Assembly (NCBI RefSeq): GCF_030397665.1
Contig: NZ_JAPUBT010000010.1
Location: 171,484-235,483, forward strand
Direction of reading: 5' to 3'
Length of the DNA: 64,000 nt
Source: Janthinobacterium sp. SUN073
Lineage (GTDB): Bacteria; Pseudomonadota; Gammaproteobacteria; Burkholderiales; Burkholderiaceae_D
The number at the start of each line of letters is the position of its first letter. Position 1 is the stretch's first letter. Both the position numbers and the translations under genes were made by a program. The notes under the pieces are model-generated. The model saw only the letters and a program-made list of their open reading frames with translations, ran no database searches and was not told where the DNA came from. Below, in pieces: positions 40,244 to 46,638 of the stretch.

Positions 40244-40436
40244 ATTTGATTGAGGTTGCGTCTTCGGTGATGCCCATCTTGCGGTCGTGATAAGCGCGGG
40301 CCACTTTTGGCAGGCCGCGTGCGTCTACTTCAAACTTCCAGCGGTTCTTCGTCAGCCATGCTTGCATGCGGCAGCGCTGGCCAGGCTTGCATCCGACCAG
40401 CTCGGCGAGCTCGGATGCGCTTAAGTAGTTCGTCAT
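40209..40436 (-). CDS. DUF4224-domain protein, probable excisionase-like partner of integrase
   Basis: A 75-residue protein starting MTNYLSASELAELVGCKPGQ, followed by WLTKNRWKFEVDARGLPKV, which is the DUF4224 pattern of small winged-helix phage proteins often next to integrases. An excisionase or directionality role is an inference. The ATGA overlap with the upstream gene and the 35-base overlap with integrase show tight coupling. An in-frame GTG at 40448 is a less likely start. Confidence 0.75.
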   Translation of the reverse strand: MTNYLSASELAELVGCKPGQRCRMQAWLTKNRWKFEVDARGLPKVARAYHDRKMGITEDATSIKYDQAPNLQAFC

Positions 40437-40681
40437 GGGCACCACCACGAAAGACTGGCGAGGGCGCCAGCCAGTACCGCGAATGCGAAAACGATCCGGG
40501 AGCGGTACGGCATTGGCTCGGAGCTGCCTTGGCGCCGGGAACTCGGGGCGCCGATAGATGCTGTTACGGCCGCCAAGTGCGCCACGATAGCGATATCTTC
40601 GCGCTCCTCGACCTTGTTGGCGAGGTGCCTCTCTAAGCGACGCAGGAGGCGGCGAAAGTAATTATCCTGAGTGACTGTCAT
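40433..40681 (-). CDS. Small phage membrane protein
   Basis: An 82-residue protein with a charged N-terminal half (YFRRLLRRLERHLANKVEER) and one C-terminal membrane segment (about residues 61-79, RIVFAFAVLAGALASLSWW). Coupled by ATGA overlaps on both sides. Unknown function; such proteins in early phage operons can act in superinfection exclusion, but nothing here proves it. Confidence 0.6.
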   Translation of the reverse strand: MTVTQDNYFRRLLRRLERHLANKVEEREDIAIVAHLAAVTASIGAPSSRRQGSSEPMPYRSRIVFAFAVLAGALASLSWWCP

Positions 40682-41328
40682 ACTCTCGCCTCCTCGGCAA
40701 CAATCGCGGCTGTCACAATTTCACGTACCGATCCGAAAATTAGGTCATTAGGAACATCAAAGCGGATGCTGCAGGCTTCAAAGTCCCACACCACTGAGCC
40801 TGTGCGCTCAAGAAAGTCGATCATGTCGGAGTCCGTTGGGCAGGACGATGACTGCGTTGGCCCGCTTGGGATTGCGGCCAAGGCATCTGCAAGCGCCCGG
40901 CGTAGATCAACTACCTCTGACAGAATTGCGTTACTTTGGGCTTCCTGATGGGTCATAGCAGGAAACCGTTCCTTTACTGCGGCGATCCTGGATTGCCACA
41001 TTTCTGGCACGATCTCGACTCGTGGTAACGTCGGAGGCTTCGTGCTGACCTCCTCGATCAATGCGCCGACGATCTCAGCCGGGCTGATGGTCCACTTGAA
41101 CGCTGGCCGATAGGCTGCAATCTCCTGCAGCAGCTGGTGGCCAATGTTGGCCATGGCCGATACTTGATGCTCTTCACTGGCTTTGAAATTGAGTGCACCG
41201 GCGTTGACCATAAGCCAGGTGTCGCAGTAAGCGGCGGCTGGAGCGCTTGGCCAGGACAGGCGTTCCTGGACTTCGACTGCGTCAATACGTTCATGGGCGG
41301 GCGTGGCCGCGATGTTCTCGCTGTTCAT
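40678..41328 (-). CDS. Hypothetical phage early protein, 216 residues
   Basis: Start ATG at 41328 with GAAGGAAG upstream; the longer frame begins inside the neighbouring gene. No family recognised. The C-terminal part (DMIDFLERTGSVVWDFEA, then FGSVREIVTAAI) resembles tail ends of many phage early accessory proteins of unknown function. ATGA overlaps connect it to both neighbours. Confidence 0.65.
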   Translation of the reverse strand: MNSENIAATPAHERIDAVEVQERLSWPSAPAAAYCDTWLMVNAGALNFKASEEHQVSAMANIGHQLLQEIAAYRPAFKWTISPAEIVGALIEEVSTKPPTLPRVEIVPEMWQSRIAAVKERFPAMTHQEAQSNAILSEVVDLRRALADALAAIPSGPTQSSSCPTDSDMIDFLERTGSVVWDFEACSIRFDVPNDLIFGSVREIVTAAIVAEEARV

Positions 41329-43490
41329 TGTGCTTCCTTCACGGTAGTTGGTGATGCGGTTGCGGATGTTGGCCAGGGCCATGCTGCAGGTTTCGTTGGG
41401 CTTTTGGGCTTACATGTACGTGGTGCTGGCTTCTTGGCTTCTGGTTCTGGCGGCTCGACCGCAACCGCTGCCGGCGGCTCGATTACGGCAATGTCGTCCT
41501 GCGGCGCCAAGTTGATTTGATCGGCGAGGTCGTCGGCATCTTCATCGTTGGATTGCTCCGGCGCCACGTGGGTCATGCCAGGTGTGCTTGTTTCGCCGGC
41601 GCGCAGCCAGACTTGACCAGGTGCGTAATACCAGCCGTGGGTATTTGCGGCCTGTTCGAGGGCTTTGATCATCAGTGGGCACTCGGCGAGGATGAATTTG
41701 GTGAGATCGTTCAGGCGGCTTGGTGAGTTGGCAATGAAGTCGCCCAGTTGGTGTACCTGGACGTCCTCGAATGGAATCTCGTCCATTTCCAGCTGCAGGC
41801 GCACGGCATCAGGATCGATGCCTTCATGCCTGGCCATGGCGTGAATTGTGGCCTCTTGAGCTTCACGTTCCTCTGCTTTGAACCATCCCATGCCGCCCAG
41901 GCAGTCACCCAGCAGCATGTCGACCAACAGCAGCTGCACATCGGGTAGGCCGGCCTGATCGATATAGGCGTGGATGTTCTCGGTGCTGGAGGTGTCAAAC
42001 GTGTAAACGCCAGCGAGGGCCTGGTCTGGAAGATCGCGGTCAATCAGCACCAATTTGGTAAATTCGCGTAGCGAGGCCAGTGAGAATCCATTCGCGCCTT
42101 TAGCACGCAGACGTTTGTACAGTTCGATGCGGTAGAGCTCGTCCTGTTCGGCCTGTTTTTCGGCAGCGACCTCTTCCGCGCGCACCTTGGCTACATGGGC
42201 CTGTTTGGCCGGTGTGTTCGCTGCCGCTTCCTTCCTCTCCGCCATGGCGCGCACATCGGCCATGCGCGCCGCATGAACTTCGACCGTTTCGCATGCACCA
42301 GCGTCTTCCAGCAATTTTTGGATGAGTGCTTTGTCGTAGAAGGGCGTCAGATCGCCATTGTCATGCTTCACATACCATGCCGGTTCAGGTAGCAGACCGC
42401 CTTCGAGGAACGTGGTTGCGTTCCCGTAGTTTTGCGTGGCAGGTGCGTTGCGGTCAAACATCCATAAGGCAGCGTCGGCTTTGACGTACAGGGTGTATTT
42501 GTCGTTGGTATTTTTACGATATCGCGTTGCCCCTTCCTCGCCTTCATAGACAGGGATGCCGCCCTTGCCTGCCGCAGCAATTGCCAACGCATCATGCGCC
42601 ATGCGCTTCTCGGCGTAGCAATTAGGATCTGTGCAGACGTCTGCACTTTTGGTGTCGCTGAATACCTCCGGTTGATTGCCGGATTTTTTAGGGCATTTGG
42701 TACAGGCGCCGGCCAGCGGCAGCAGGGTTGCGTCGGTCAGTTTGAACAGTGCGCGCGTCAGGTCAACCATGTAGTTTTGCTGAACGTGCCGAAGTGCGGC
42801 GCGATAGGGCATAGGTTCGCCGGTGCCCTGGTAGATAGGGGCGCTGATCTCGCCAAGCGCTTTGATCTGCAGCGCCGGCACGGGAATGCGTGCGATTAGC
42901 AGCGCGGTCGACGGCGTGATCGCGTCATCGAGGAACTTCTCGCGTACCTCGGTCGTCAGTGCGCACAGCTTCAAGCGGCCGTAGATGTGGCTACGCGATT
43001 TTTTCAGTTTTTCCACCAGGCGATCAGCGGTGTAGCCGGCATTGAGCATCAGCTCCTGGAACCCTTCGGCTTCTTCCATCGGGTGTGGGTCTTCGCGCTG
43101 CAGGTTCTCCAGCAGCTGGATTTCGCGCGCCTGCAGGTCCGTCAGCTTGCGGATCATGGTCGGACCGCGCTGCAGCTCGGCGATGTTGCCGGCGCGCCAG
43201 CGGCGCTCGCCGGCGACGATCTCGAAATGCTGAGGCGCGTCAACGGTTGGCGTGACGGGGCGAATCAGGATGGGCTGGACAATCCCAACTTCCTTGATGT
43301 TGGCGGCCAGTTGCTCCAGCGCGGTCTGGTTGAACCGTTTGCGGTTGGTGTAGCTGGGGCGGATGTCGGCCCAGTCGGTGATTGCGAATACCTGGTCGTC
43401 GACCAGTTCGTCGACGACGATGCGTTTCTCGCTGCGGGGCGGGGCTTTCTTCATGCCTCCGATGGTGGGTATTACGAGGTCGCTACTCAT
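41325..43490 (-). CDS. Large ParB-like nuclease/partition-domain protein
   Basis: A 721-residue protein. The ParB N-terminal (ParB/Srx) domain spans about residues 35-135: IRPSYTNRKRFN, VGIVQPILIRPV, the nucleotide-binding box GERRWRAG (94-101) and QLLENLQREDPHPMEEAEGF. A helix-turn-helix follows (YTADRLVEKLKKSRSHIYGR), then a four-cysteine cluster (Cys263, 266, 286, 291) that could bind zinc, and a long charged C-terminal region. AGGAG precedes the start; the frame upstream to 43577 is not needed. No ParA gene is near, so plasmid-style partition is unlikely; regulation or DNA protection early in infection is possible. It is the largest gene of the leftward operon. Confidence 0.82.
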   Translation of the reverse strand: MSSDLVIPTIGGMKKAPPRSEKRIVVDELVDDQVFAITDWADIRPSYTNRKRFNQTALEQLAANIKEVGIVQPILIRPVTPTVDAPQHFEIVAGERRWRAGNIAELQRGPTMIRKLTDLQAREIQLLENLQREDPHPMEEAEGFQELMLNAGYTADRLVEKLKKSRSHIYGRLKLCALTTEVREKFLDDAITPSTALLIARIPVPALQIKALGEISAPIYQGTGEPMPYRAALRHVQQNYMVDLTRALFKLTDATLLPLAGACTKCPKKSGNQPEVFSDTKSADVCTDPNCYAEKRMAHDALAIAAAGKGGIPVYEGEEGATRYRKNTNDKYTLYVKADAALWMFDRNAPATQNYGNATTFLEGGLLPEPAWYVKHDNGDLTPFYDKALIQKLLEDAGACETVEVHAARMADVRAMAERKEAAANTPAKQAHVAKVRAEEVAAEKQAEQDELYRIELYKRLRAKGANGFSLASLREFTKLVLIDRDLPDQALAGVYTFDTSSTENIHAYIDQAGLPDVQLLLVDMLLGDCLGGMGWFKAEEREAQEATIHAMARHEGIDPDAVRLQLEMDEIPFEDVQVHQLGDFIANSPSRLNDLTKFILAECPLMIKALEQAANTHGWYYAPGQVWLRAGETSTPGMTHVAPEQSNDEDADDLADQINLAPQDDIAVIEPPAAVAVEPPEPEAKKPAPRTCKPKSPTKPAAWPWPTSATASPTTVKEAQ
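42631..42646. other. 16-base palindrome GTGCAGACGTCTGCAC, copy 1 (inside the ParB-like gene)
   Basis: Perfect palindrome, identical to the core of the one at 50998-51015. It lies in the codons for the Cys-cluster region of the ParB-like protein. Confidence 0.6.
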
Positions 43491-43524
43491 GTGCGGCTCC
43501 TGGTTCTGGGCGGGGACGGCCCGG

Positions 43525-43728
43525 TTAGCGTTTAATGAAATCGAAAGGAGTGCTGCGGCCGATGGGCAGCAGCTCATGGCCTTCGGCCAGCTGCGCCGCC
43601 AGGGCTGCCTTGGCCTGGCGCGGGGTCATGGCGCGGCCGTCCGGGTGCGTGAACCCGCGCAGCTCGTGCAGTGGCCTGGCCAGCACGCTGCGCACGTCTA
43701 TGGCCAGGTGGACGAGAGGGACTGTCAT
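43525..43728 (-). CDS. Hypothetical phage early protein, 67 residues
   Basis: Starts MTVPLVHLAIDVRSVLARPL at the ATGA overlap with the gene at 43725-44057. Contains MTPRQAKAALAAQLAEGHEL; no known family, no membrane segment. Its position in the tight operon is the main support. Confidence 0.6.
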   Translation of the reverse strand: MTVPLVHLAIDVRSVLARPLHELRGFTHPDGRAMTPRQAKAALAAQLAEGHELLPIGRSTPFDFIKR

Positions 43729-44057
43729 TTGACCGTCCCTGGCGTGTGGTAGGCGAGCTTGAAGCTGATGCCCTTGGGCAGCGTCACACTCACGCACCAG
43801 GCGGTGAAGCCGGCGCGGGGCTGCTGCTGTGGGCGCACTGGCTCGGTGACGTGGTAGCCGCGGCGGCGCATGGCCTCGAACACCTGCAGGATGGACAGGC
43901 GGCCATCGGCGCCGGTCACTTCGTTGGCAGCGCAGCCGGTATTGCGCGTGAAGCGGGCCAACTGGGCAGCGTCGTTCGCGCTGGCCAGGGTGTCGTGCAG
44001 GCTTTGCGACGATGGCAACGGCGCTTTAGCCGGCTTGCGGGTAGCGGTCGAGGGCAT
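43725..44057 (-). CDS. Hypothetical phage early protein, 110 residues
   Basis: Basic N-terminus (MPSTATRKPAKAPLPSS) followed by ILQVFEAMRRRGYHVTEPV and a beta-rich end. The mid-part could be a small winged helix (SILQVFEAMRRRGY), but this is a weak impression. ATGA overlap with the next gene. Confidence 0.6.
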   Translation of the reverse strand: MPSTATRKPAKAPLPSSQSLHDTLASANDAAQLARFTRNTGCAANEVTGADGRLSILQVFEAMRRRGYHVTEPVRPQQQPRAGFTAWCVSVTLPKGISFKLAYHTPGTVK

Positions 44058-44069
44058 GGCTGCGGCCTC

Positions 44070-44213
44070 CTACAGTGGATGCGCGGTCACGCCGCAGGGT
44101 TCGCCGCACTGGGCGTCGACGGCGTCCTCGCACGCACCTGCGGCCGTGCTGGCCAGCGCGTAGTAGTGCGTCACGCCGAGCGAGGTTTTGACGGTGACGC
44201 GGAAGGCGCTCAC
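44070..44213 (-). CDS. Small phage early protein, 47 residues
   Basis: Starts at a GTG that overlaps the previous stop (GTGA). Sequence begins VSAFRVTVKTSLGVTHYYAL and contains two cysteines. The longer ORF upstream is Arg/His-rich noise from another frame. Unknown function. Confidence 0.5.
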   Translation of the reverse strand: MSAFRVTVKTSLGVTHYYALASTAAGACEDAVDAQCGEPCGVTAHPL

Positions 44214-44419
44214 TGTTGAGCCTTTTTCTTCGGGGTGAGCAGCAATGCAAAGACGCGGTTGGCCAGCGTCATGTCGTCTCGTTGCAGCGCGCCAGATAGT
44301 GCGGCGATGAAGGTTTCGGTGCACAGGACGCGATCTTGCGGGTGCCTGCTCGTGGCGACGTCAATGCATTGTTGAATACTCTCAAGAACTGTGAGAGGGG
44401 GTTTTGGAAGGTTTTCCAT
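44210..44419 (-). CDS. First gene of the leftward early operon, 69 residues
   Basis: MENLPKPPLTVLESIQQCID at the N-terminus; helical, no known motif. GGAG eight bases before the ATG supports this start over the longer frame. It lies 31 bases downstream of the predicted start of the operator-controlled left promoter, so it is the first gene expressed leftward. Confidence 0.6.
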   Translation of the reverse strand: MENLPKPPLTVLESIQQCIDVATSRHPQDRVLCTETFIAALSGALQRDDMTLANRVFALLLTPKKKAQQ

Positions 44420-44456
44420 CGTCTTTGCTCCATCGTTGTGGTTGCTAACACGATGA

Positions 44457-44485
44457 AGTTTAGGCATGCCTAAAGAAACAGTCAA
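44457..44485 (-). promoter_or_regulatory. Left early promoter (PL-like)
   Basis: Minus-strand TTGACT (44480-44485), 17-base spacer, TAAACT (44457-44462). The operator at 44459-44474 covers the -10 and spacer. The layout mirrors the right promoter base for base over much of its length. Confidence 0.75.
44459..44474. promoter_or_regulatory. Repressor operator OL1
   Basis: Perfect 16-base palindrome TTTAGGCATGCCTAAA, the best copy of the five-site family. Confidence 0.8.
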
Positions 44486-44494
44486 GCTAATATT

Positions 44495-44508
44495 TTCGGC
44501 ATACCTAA
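44495..44508. promoter_or_regulatory. Repressor operator OL2
   Basis: TTCGGCATACCTAA, two mismatches from TTAGGCATGCCTAA; centre 35 bases from OL1, just upstream of the left promoter -35. Confidence 0.6.
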
Positions 44509-44550
44509 ATTATTGGTGGTTTGGTGCTGTGATGCTTTCGACAAGGCGAA

Positions 44551-44571
44551 AAAAAACCCCGGCGTGCGGGG
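44551..44571 (-). terminator. Terminator after the CI-like repressor
   Basis: Minus strand CCCCG-loop-CGGGG stem followed by eight T, 23 bases past the repressor stop. Confidence 0.8.
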
Positions 44572-44593
44572 TGGATTGCTTTAAGTGATTGGG

Positions 44594-45286
44594 TTAAAAG
44601 TGGTCGCCTTCTCTACGTACCACCCTGCCAATAATGATGCACTCGTTGCCTCGACAATTCCTGCGATAAAACTTTCGTTGATCGGAGTTGTCAGACATCA
44701 GCCACCATTGGCCGGCGTCACGCGAGAGCCGTTTTACAACAGCTTCCCCGCCGTAGTTGACTGCGAACACGCCGTTGTCTGTTAGCTTCTTGTCGGCAAG
44801 ATTTATAACTATCGTATCGCCTTCATAGAAAGTAGGTTCCATGCTTTCGCCTTTTACCTTGACTGCCAGAAGGCTCTCAGGGTCAAAGCCCTTGCGGTGT
44901 ACCCATGATTTAGATAGTCCCAGAGTCCCGCCATCGGTGTTGTCAGGTTCTGTTTGAAAGCCTGTTACTCCGGCTTGTAGCCGCAACTGTACTAATTTAA
45001 CGCGGTAAAGCGCCTCCTCGTCATCTTCGATAAGTGAGATGGAAACGGCTCCAGGCAAAAGCTTCCGAGCGTCCTCTATCGTTTTGTCGGTTCCGTGAAG
45101 CAGCCAATCTGGCGACACCTCCAGCACTTGACAAACCTTTACCAGGTTGTTGCCTTCGATCATTTTTGTATCGCCATTTTCCCAGTCGGTAACTGTCGGC
45201 GCGGATACCCCCACCAGCTTCGCAAAAGCTGATTTTTTGATGTTTTTGGCCTCGCGGGCCAGCGTAAGTCTTTTATGCCAATCCAT
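44594..45286 (-). CDS. cI: CI-type phage repressor with LexA-like (S24) self-cleavage domain
   Basis: A 230-residue repressor maintaining lysogeny. Residues 5-65 are an XRE helix-turn-helix (KSAFAKLVGVSAPTVTDWEN). The C-terminal S24 peptidase has the catalytic Ser148 in VKGESMEPTFYEGD and Lys185 in EAVVKRL. An Ala105-Gly106 pair in LRLQAGVTG is the expected cleavage site, so RecA-stimulated cleavage during SOS should induce the prophage. An operator overlaps its start codon, suggesting autoregulation. No clear ribosome-binding site; the message may be leaderless. Confidence 0.93.
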   Translation of the reverse strand: MDWHKRLTLAREAKNIKKSAFAKLVGVSAPTVTDWENGDTKMIEGNNLVKVCQVLEVSPDWLLHGTDKTIEDARKLLPGAVSISLIEDDEEALYRVKLVQLRLQAGVTGFQTEPDNTDGGTLGLSKSWVHRKGFDPESLLAVKVKGESMEPTFYEGDTIVINLADKKLTDNGVFAVNYGGEAVVKRLSRDAGQWWLMSDNSDQRKFYRRNCRGNECIIIGRVVRREGDHF

Positions 45287-45299
45287 TAGGTAATCCTAA
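45286..45299. promoter_or_regulatory. Repressor operator OR3 (overlaps cI start)
   Basis: TTAGGTAATCCTAA, palindromic, two mismatches from the family consensus; occupancy would block repressor expression. Confidence 0.65.
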
Positions 45300-45310
45300 C
45301 AATTTCCACA

Positions 45311-45324
45311 TAAGGGATGCCTAA
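45311..45324. promoter_or_regulatory. Repressor operator OR2
   Basis: TAAGGGATGCCTAA, two mismatches from TTAGGCATGCCTAA, midway between cI and cro. Confidence 0.6.
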
Positions 45325-45331
45325 ATTATTC

Positions 45332-45360
45332 TTGCTTATTTCTTTAGGCTTGCCTAAAAT
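45332..45360 (+). promoter_or_regulatory. Right early promoter (PR-like)
   Basis: TTGCTT (45332-45337), 17-base spacer, TAAAAT (45355-45360). The predicted start of transcription falls on or next to the cro ATG at 45366. Confidence 0.75.
45343..45358. promoter_or_regulatory. Repressor operator OR1
   Basis: TTTAGGCTTGCCTAAA between the -35 and -10 of the right promoter, one mismatch from the OL1 palindrome. Confidence 0.75.
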
Positions 45361-45365
45361 AAGGT

Positions 45366-45656
45366 ATGACTAATGAACTTACAGCCGACGAAATTATTGA
45401 CGCGCTTGGCGGCACGTCAGAAACCGCACGGATTTGCGAAGTTAAAGACCCGTCCGTATCTGAATGGCGCCGCAACGGCATCCCGCGTGCGCGTCTTATG
45501 TTCTTGAAACTGGCGCGGCCAGAAGTCTTTAGTTCAGAAGGGCGGCTCGCTCCTGGGCCCGGTCGTGCAGGACGTCAGCTGCCTTCGTCAACAAACATTC
45601 TCGATACCGTACCGGAGCATTCCGTTGTGGGTGTCGATCCGCGAAGCCGGGCATGA
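45366..45656 (+). CDS. Cro-like / YdaS-type DNA-binding protein
   Basis: A 96-residue protein divergent from cI. The N-terminal 50 residues form a Cro/YdaS-like helix-turn-helix (DEIIDALGGTSETARICEVK, then SEWRRNGIPRARLMF), followed by a Gly/Pro-rich tail. There is no usable ribosome-binding site; the promoter -10 ends six bases before the ATG, so translation is probably from a leaderless message. Role by position: antirepressor-type Cro that turns off cI and early promoters. Confidence 0.8.
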   Translation: MTNELTADEIIDALGGTSETARICEVKDPSVSEWRRNGIPRARLMFLKLARPEVFSSEGRLAPGPGRAGRQLPSSTNILDTVPEHSVVGVDPRSRA

Positions 45657-45730
45657 GCAGGATCAACTTTCATGTCGCAAGCGTAGCTTGACCGCGTGAT
45701 GAGAACAACCACCAAGAAGAAGGATATGTT

Positions 45731-46195
45731 GTGAAAATCAAAAAATCGTACCTTGGCATGATCAAGGCTTTCCCTGGCGGTTGGGACGCAATGTGTGGCG
45801 CTCTTGGCATGAGCTTTGATGCATTGCAAAACCGAGTTTACGAGCGTAGGGGGCAAGGTGTACTGGTTGATACCGCTCTGCAGTTACAGGCGTTCTCTGG
45901 AACCACATTGTTCGCCGAGGCGGTCGCTGCATCGAGCGGCGGGACGTTCGTCACATTGCCGACCCAAATGTCCGACAGTAATGAAATGCTGGCCAAGAAA
46001 TTTCGCAAGGTCTATGTTGCGATTGGCACGTATGCGGACGTTTTTGAAAAAGCTACTGCAGATGATTTGATCGATTCGCTTGAGCGCGCGAAGCTGGAGG
46101 CGGTGGCAGATGCAATGCACCGTGCAGTAGCTGAGCTGCTGTCCTTGACGCTCGCGGTTTATTGCCCATCCGAAGGCAAGGACGGTGCTGAATGA
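45731..46195 (+). CDS. YmfL / CII-like phage regulatory protein (CP76 family)
   Basis: A 154-residue protein starting at a GTG with AAGGA upstream. YAIG-like start KKSYLGMIKAFPGGWDAMCG, then ALGMSFDALQNRVYERRGQG with VDTALQLQAFSGTTLFAEAV match the pattern of YmfL-type phage regulators annotated as CII-like. It should bind DNA and help the lysis-lysogeny choice. ATGA overlap with the next gene. Confidence 0.75.
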   Translation: MKIKKSYLGMIKAFPGGWDAMCGALGMSFDALQNRVYERRGQGVLVDTALQLQAFSGTTLFAEAVAASSGGTFVTLPTQMSDSNEMLAKKFRKVYVAIGTYADVFEKATADDLIDSLERAKLEAVADAMHRAVAELLSLTLAVYCPSEGKDGAE

Positions 46196-46638
46196 CTGGC
46201 CACTTTGGTCCGCGCGCCGGAACGCGCCCTGATCTCGCCTTTCGCAAGCTGGTCCAGCTGGGCGGCCGCGCTGGCTTGCATGGCTGGATGAATGCCATTA
46301 CCTGGACGCGCCCGATTACCACGTTTGAGCGTGAAATCATCAATTCGCTGATGCGTTGTCACGTGGTGCGCCGCGAGGCAAGCGATTTTGTGGTGACGCA
46401 GAAGGGCTGGGATTTTGTTGGCCGCTCGACTCAAGCCAAGGTGGCGCCGGCAGGCCAGGTTGCAGGGCCTCGCTATGTTGGCAAGAAACTCCCTTTGTCT
46501 CCCGCGAACATGGTGCGCGCGCCACTGGCCCGTCCTGGCTCGTTTGACTATGCAACTATCCCTTCCCGTATGGGTAGTCAACGCGTGCCGCACGGCGTGG
46601 CTATGCCTGGTGTGATGGGAGCAATTGTCAGTGAGTGA
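46192..46638 (+). CDS. Hypothetical phage protein before the primase
   Basis: A 148-residue basic protein. The middle (ITTFEREIINSLMRCHVVRR, then SDFVVTQKGWDFVG) looks like a small winged-helix, suggesting DNA binding; the C-terminal third is Pro/Gly/Arg-rich. Overlaps both neighbours (ATGA with ymfL-like gene, 8 bases with the primase gene). A replication-accessory role is inferred from position. Confidence 0.6.
   Translation: MTGHFGPRAGTRPDLAFRKLVQLGGRAGLHGWMNAITWTRPITTFEREIINSLMRCHVVRREASDFVVTQKGWDFVGRSTQAKVAPAGQVAGPRYVGKKLPLSPANMVRAPLARPGSFDYATIPSRMGSQRVPHGVAMPGVMGAIVSE

Noticed and set aside
41325..43490. Plasmid-type partition locus
   Set aside because: ParB-like domain present, but there is no ParA gene and the element is integrated at a tRNA with its own integrase.
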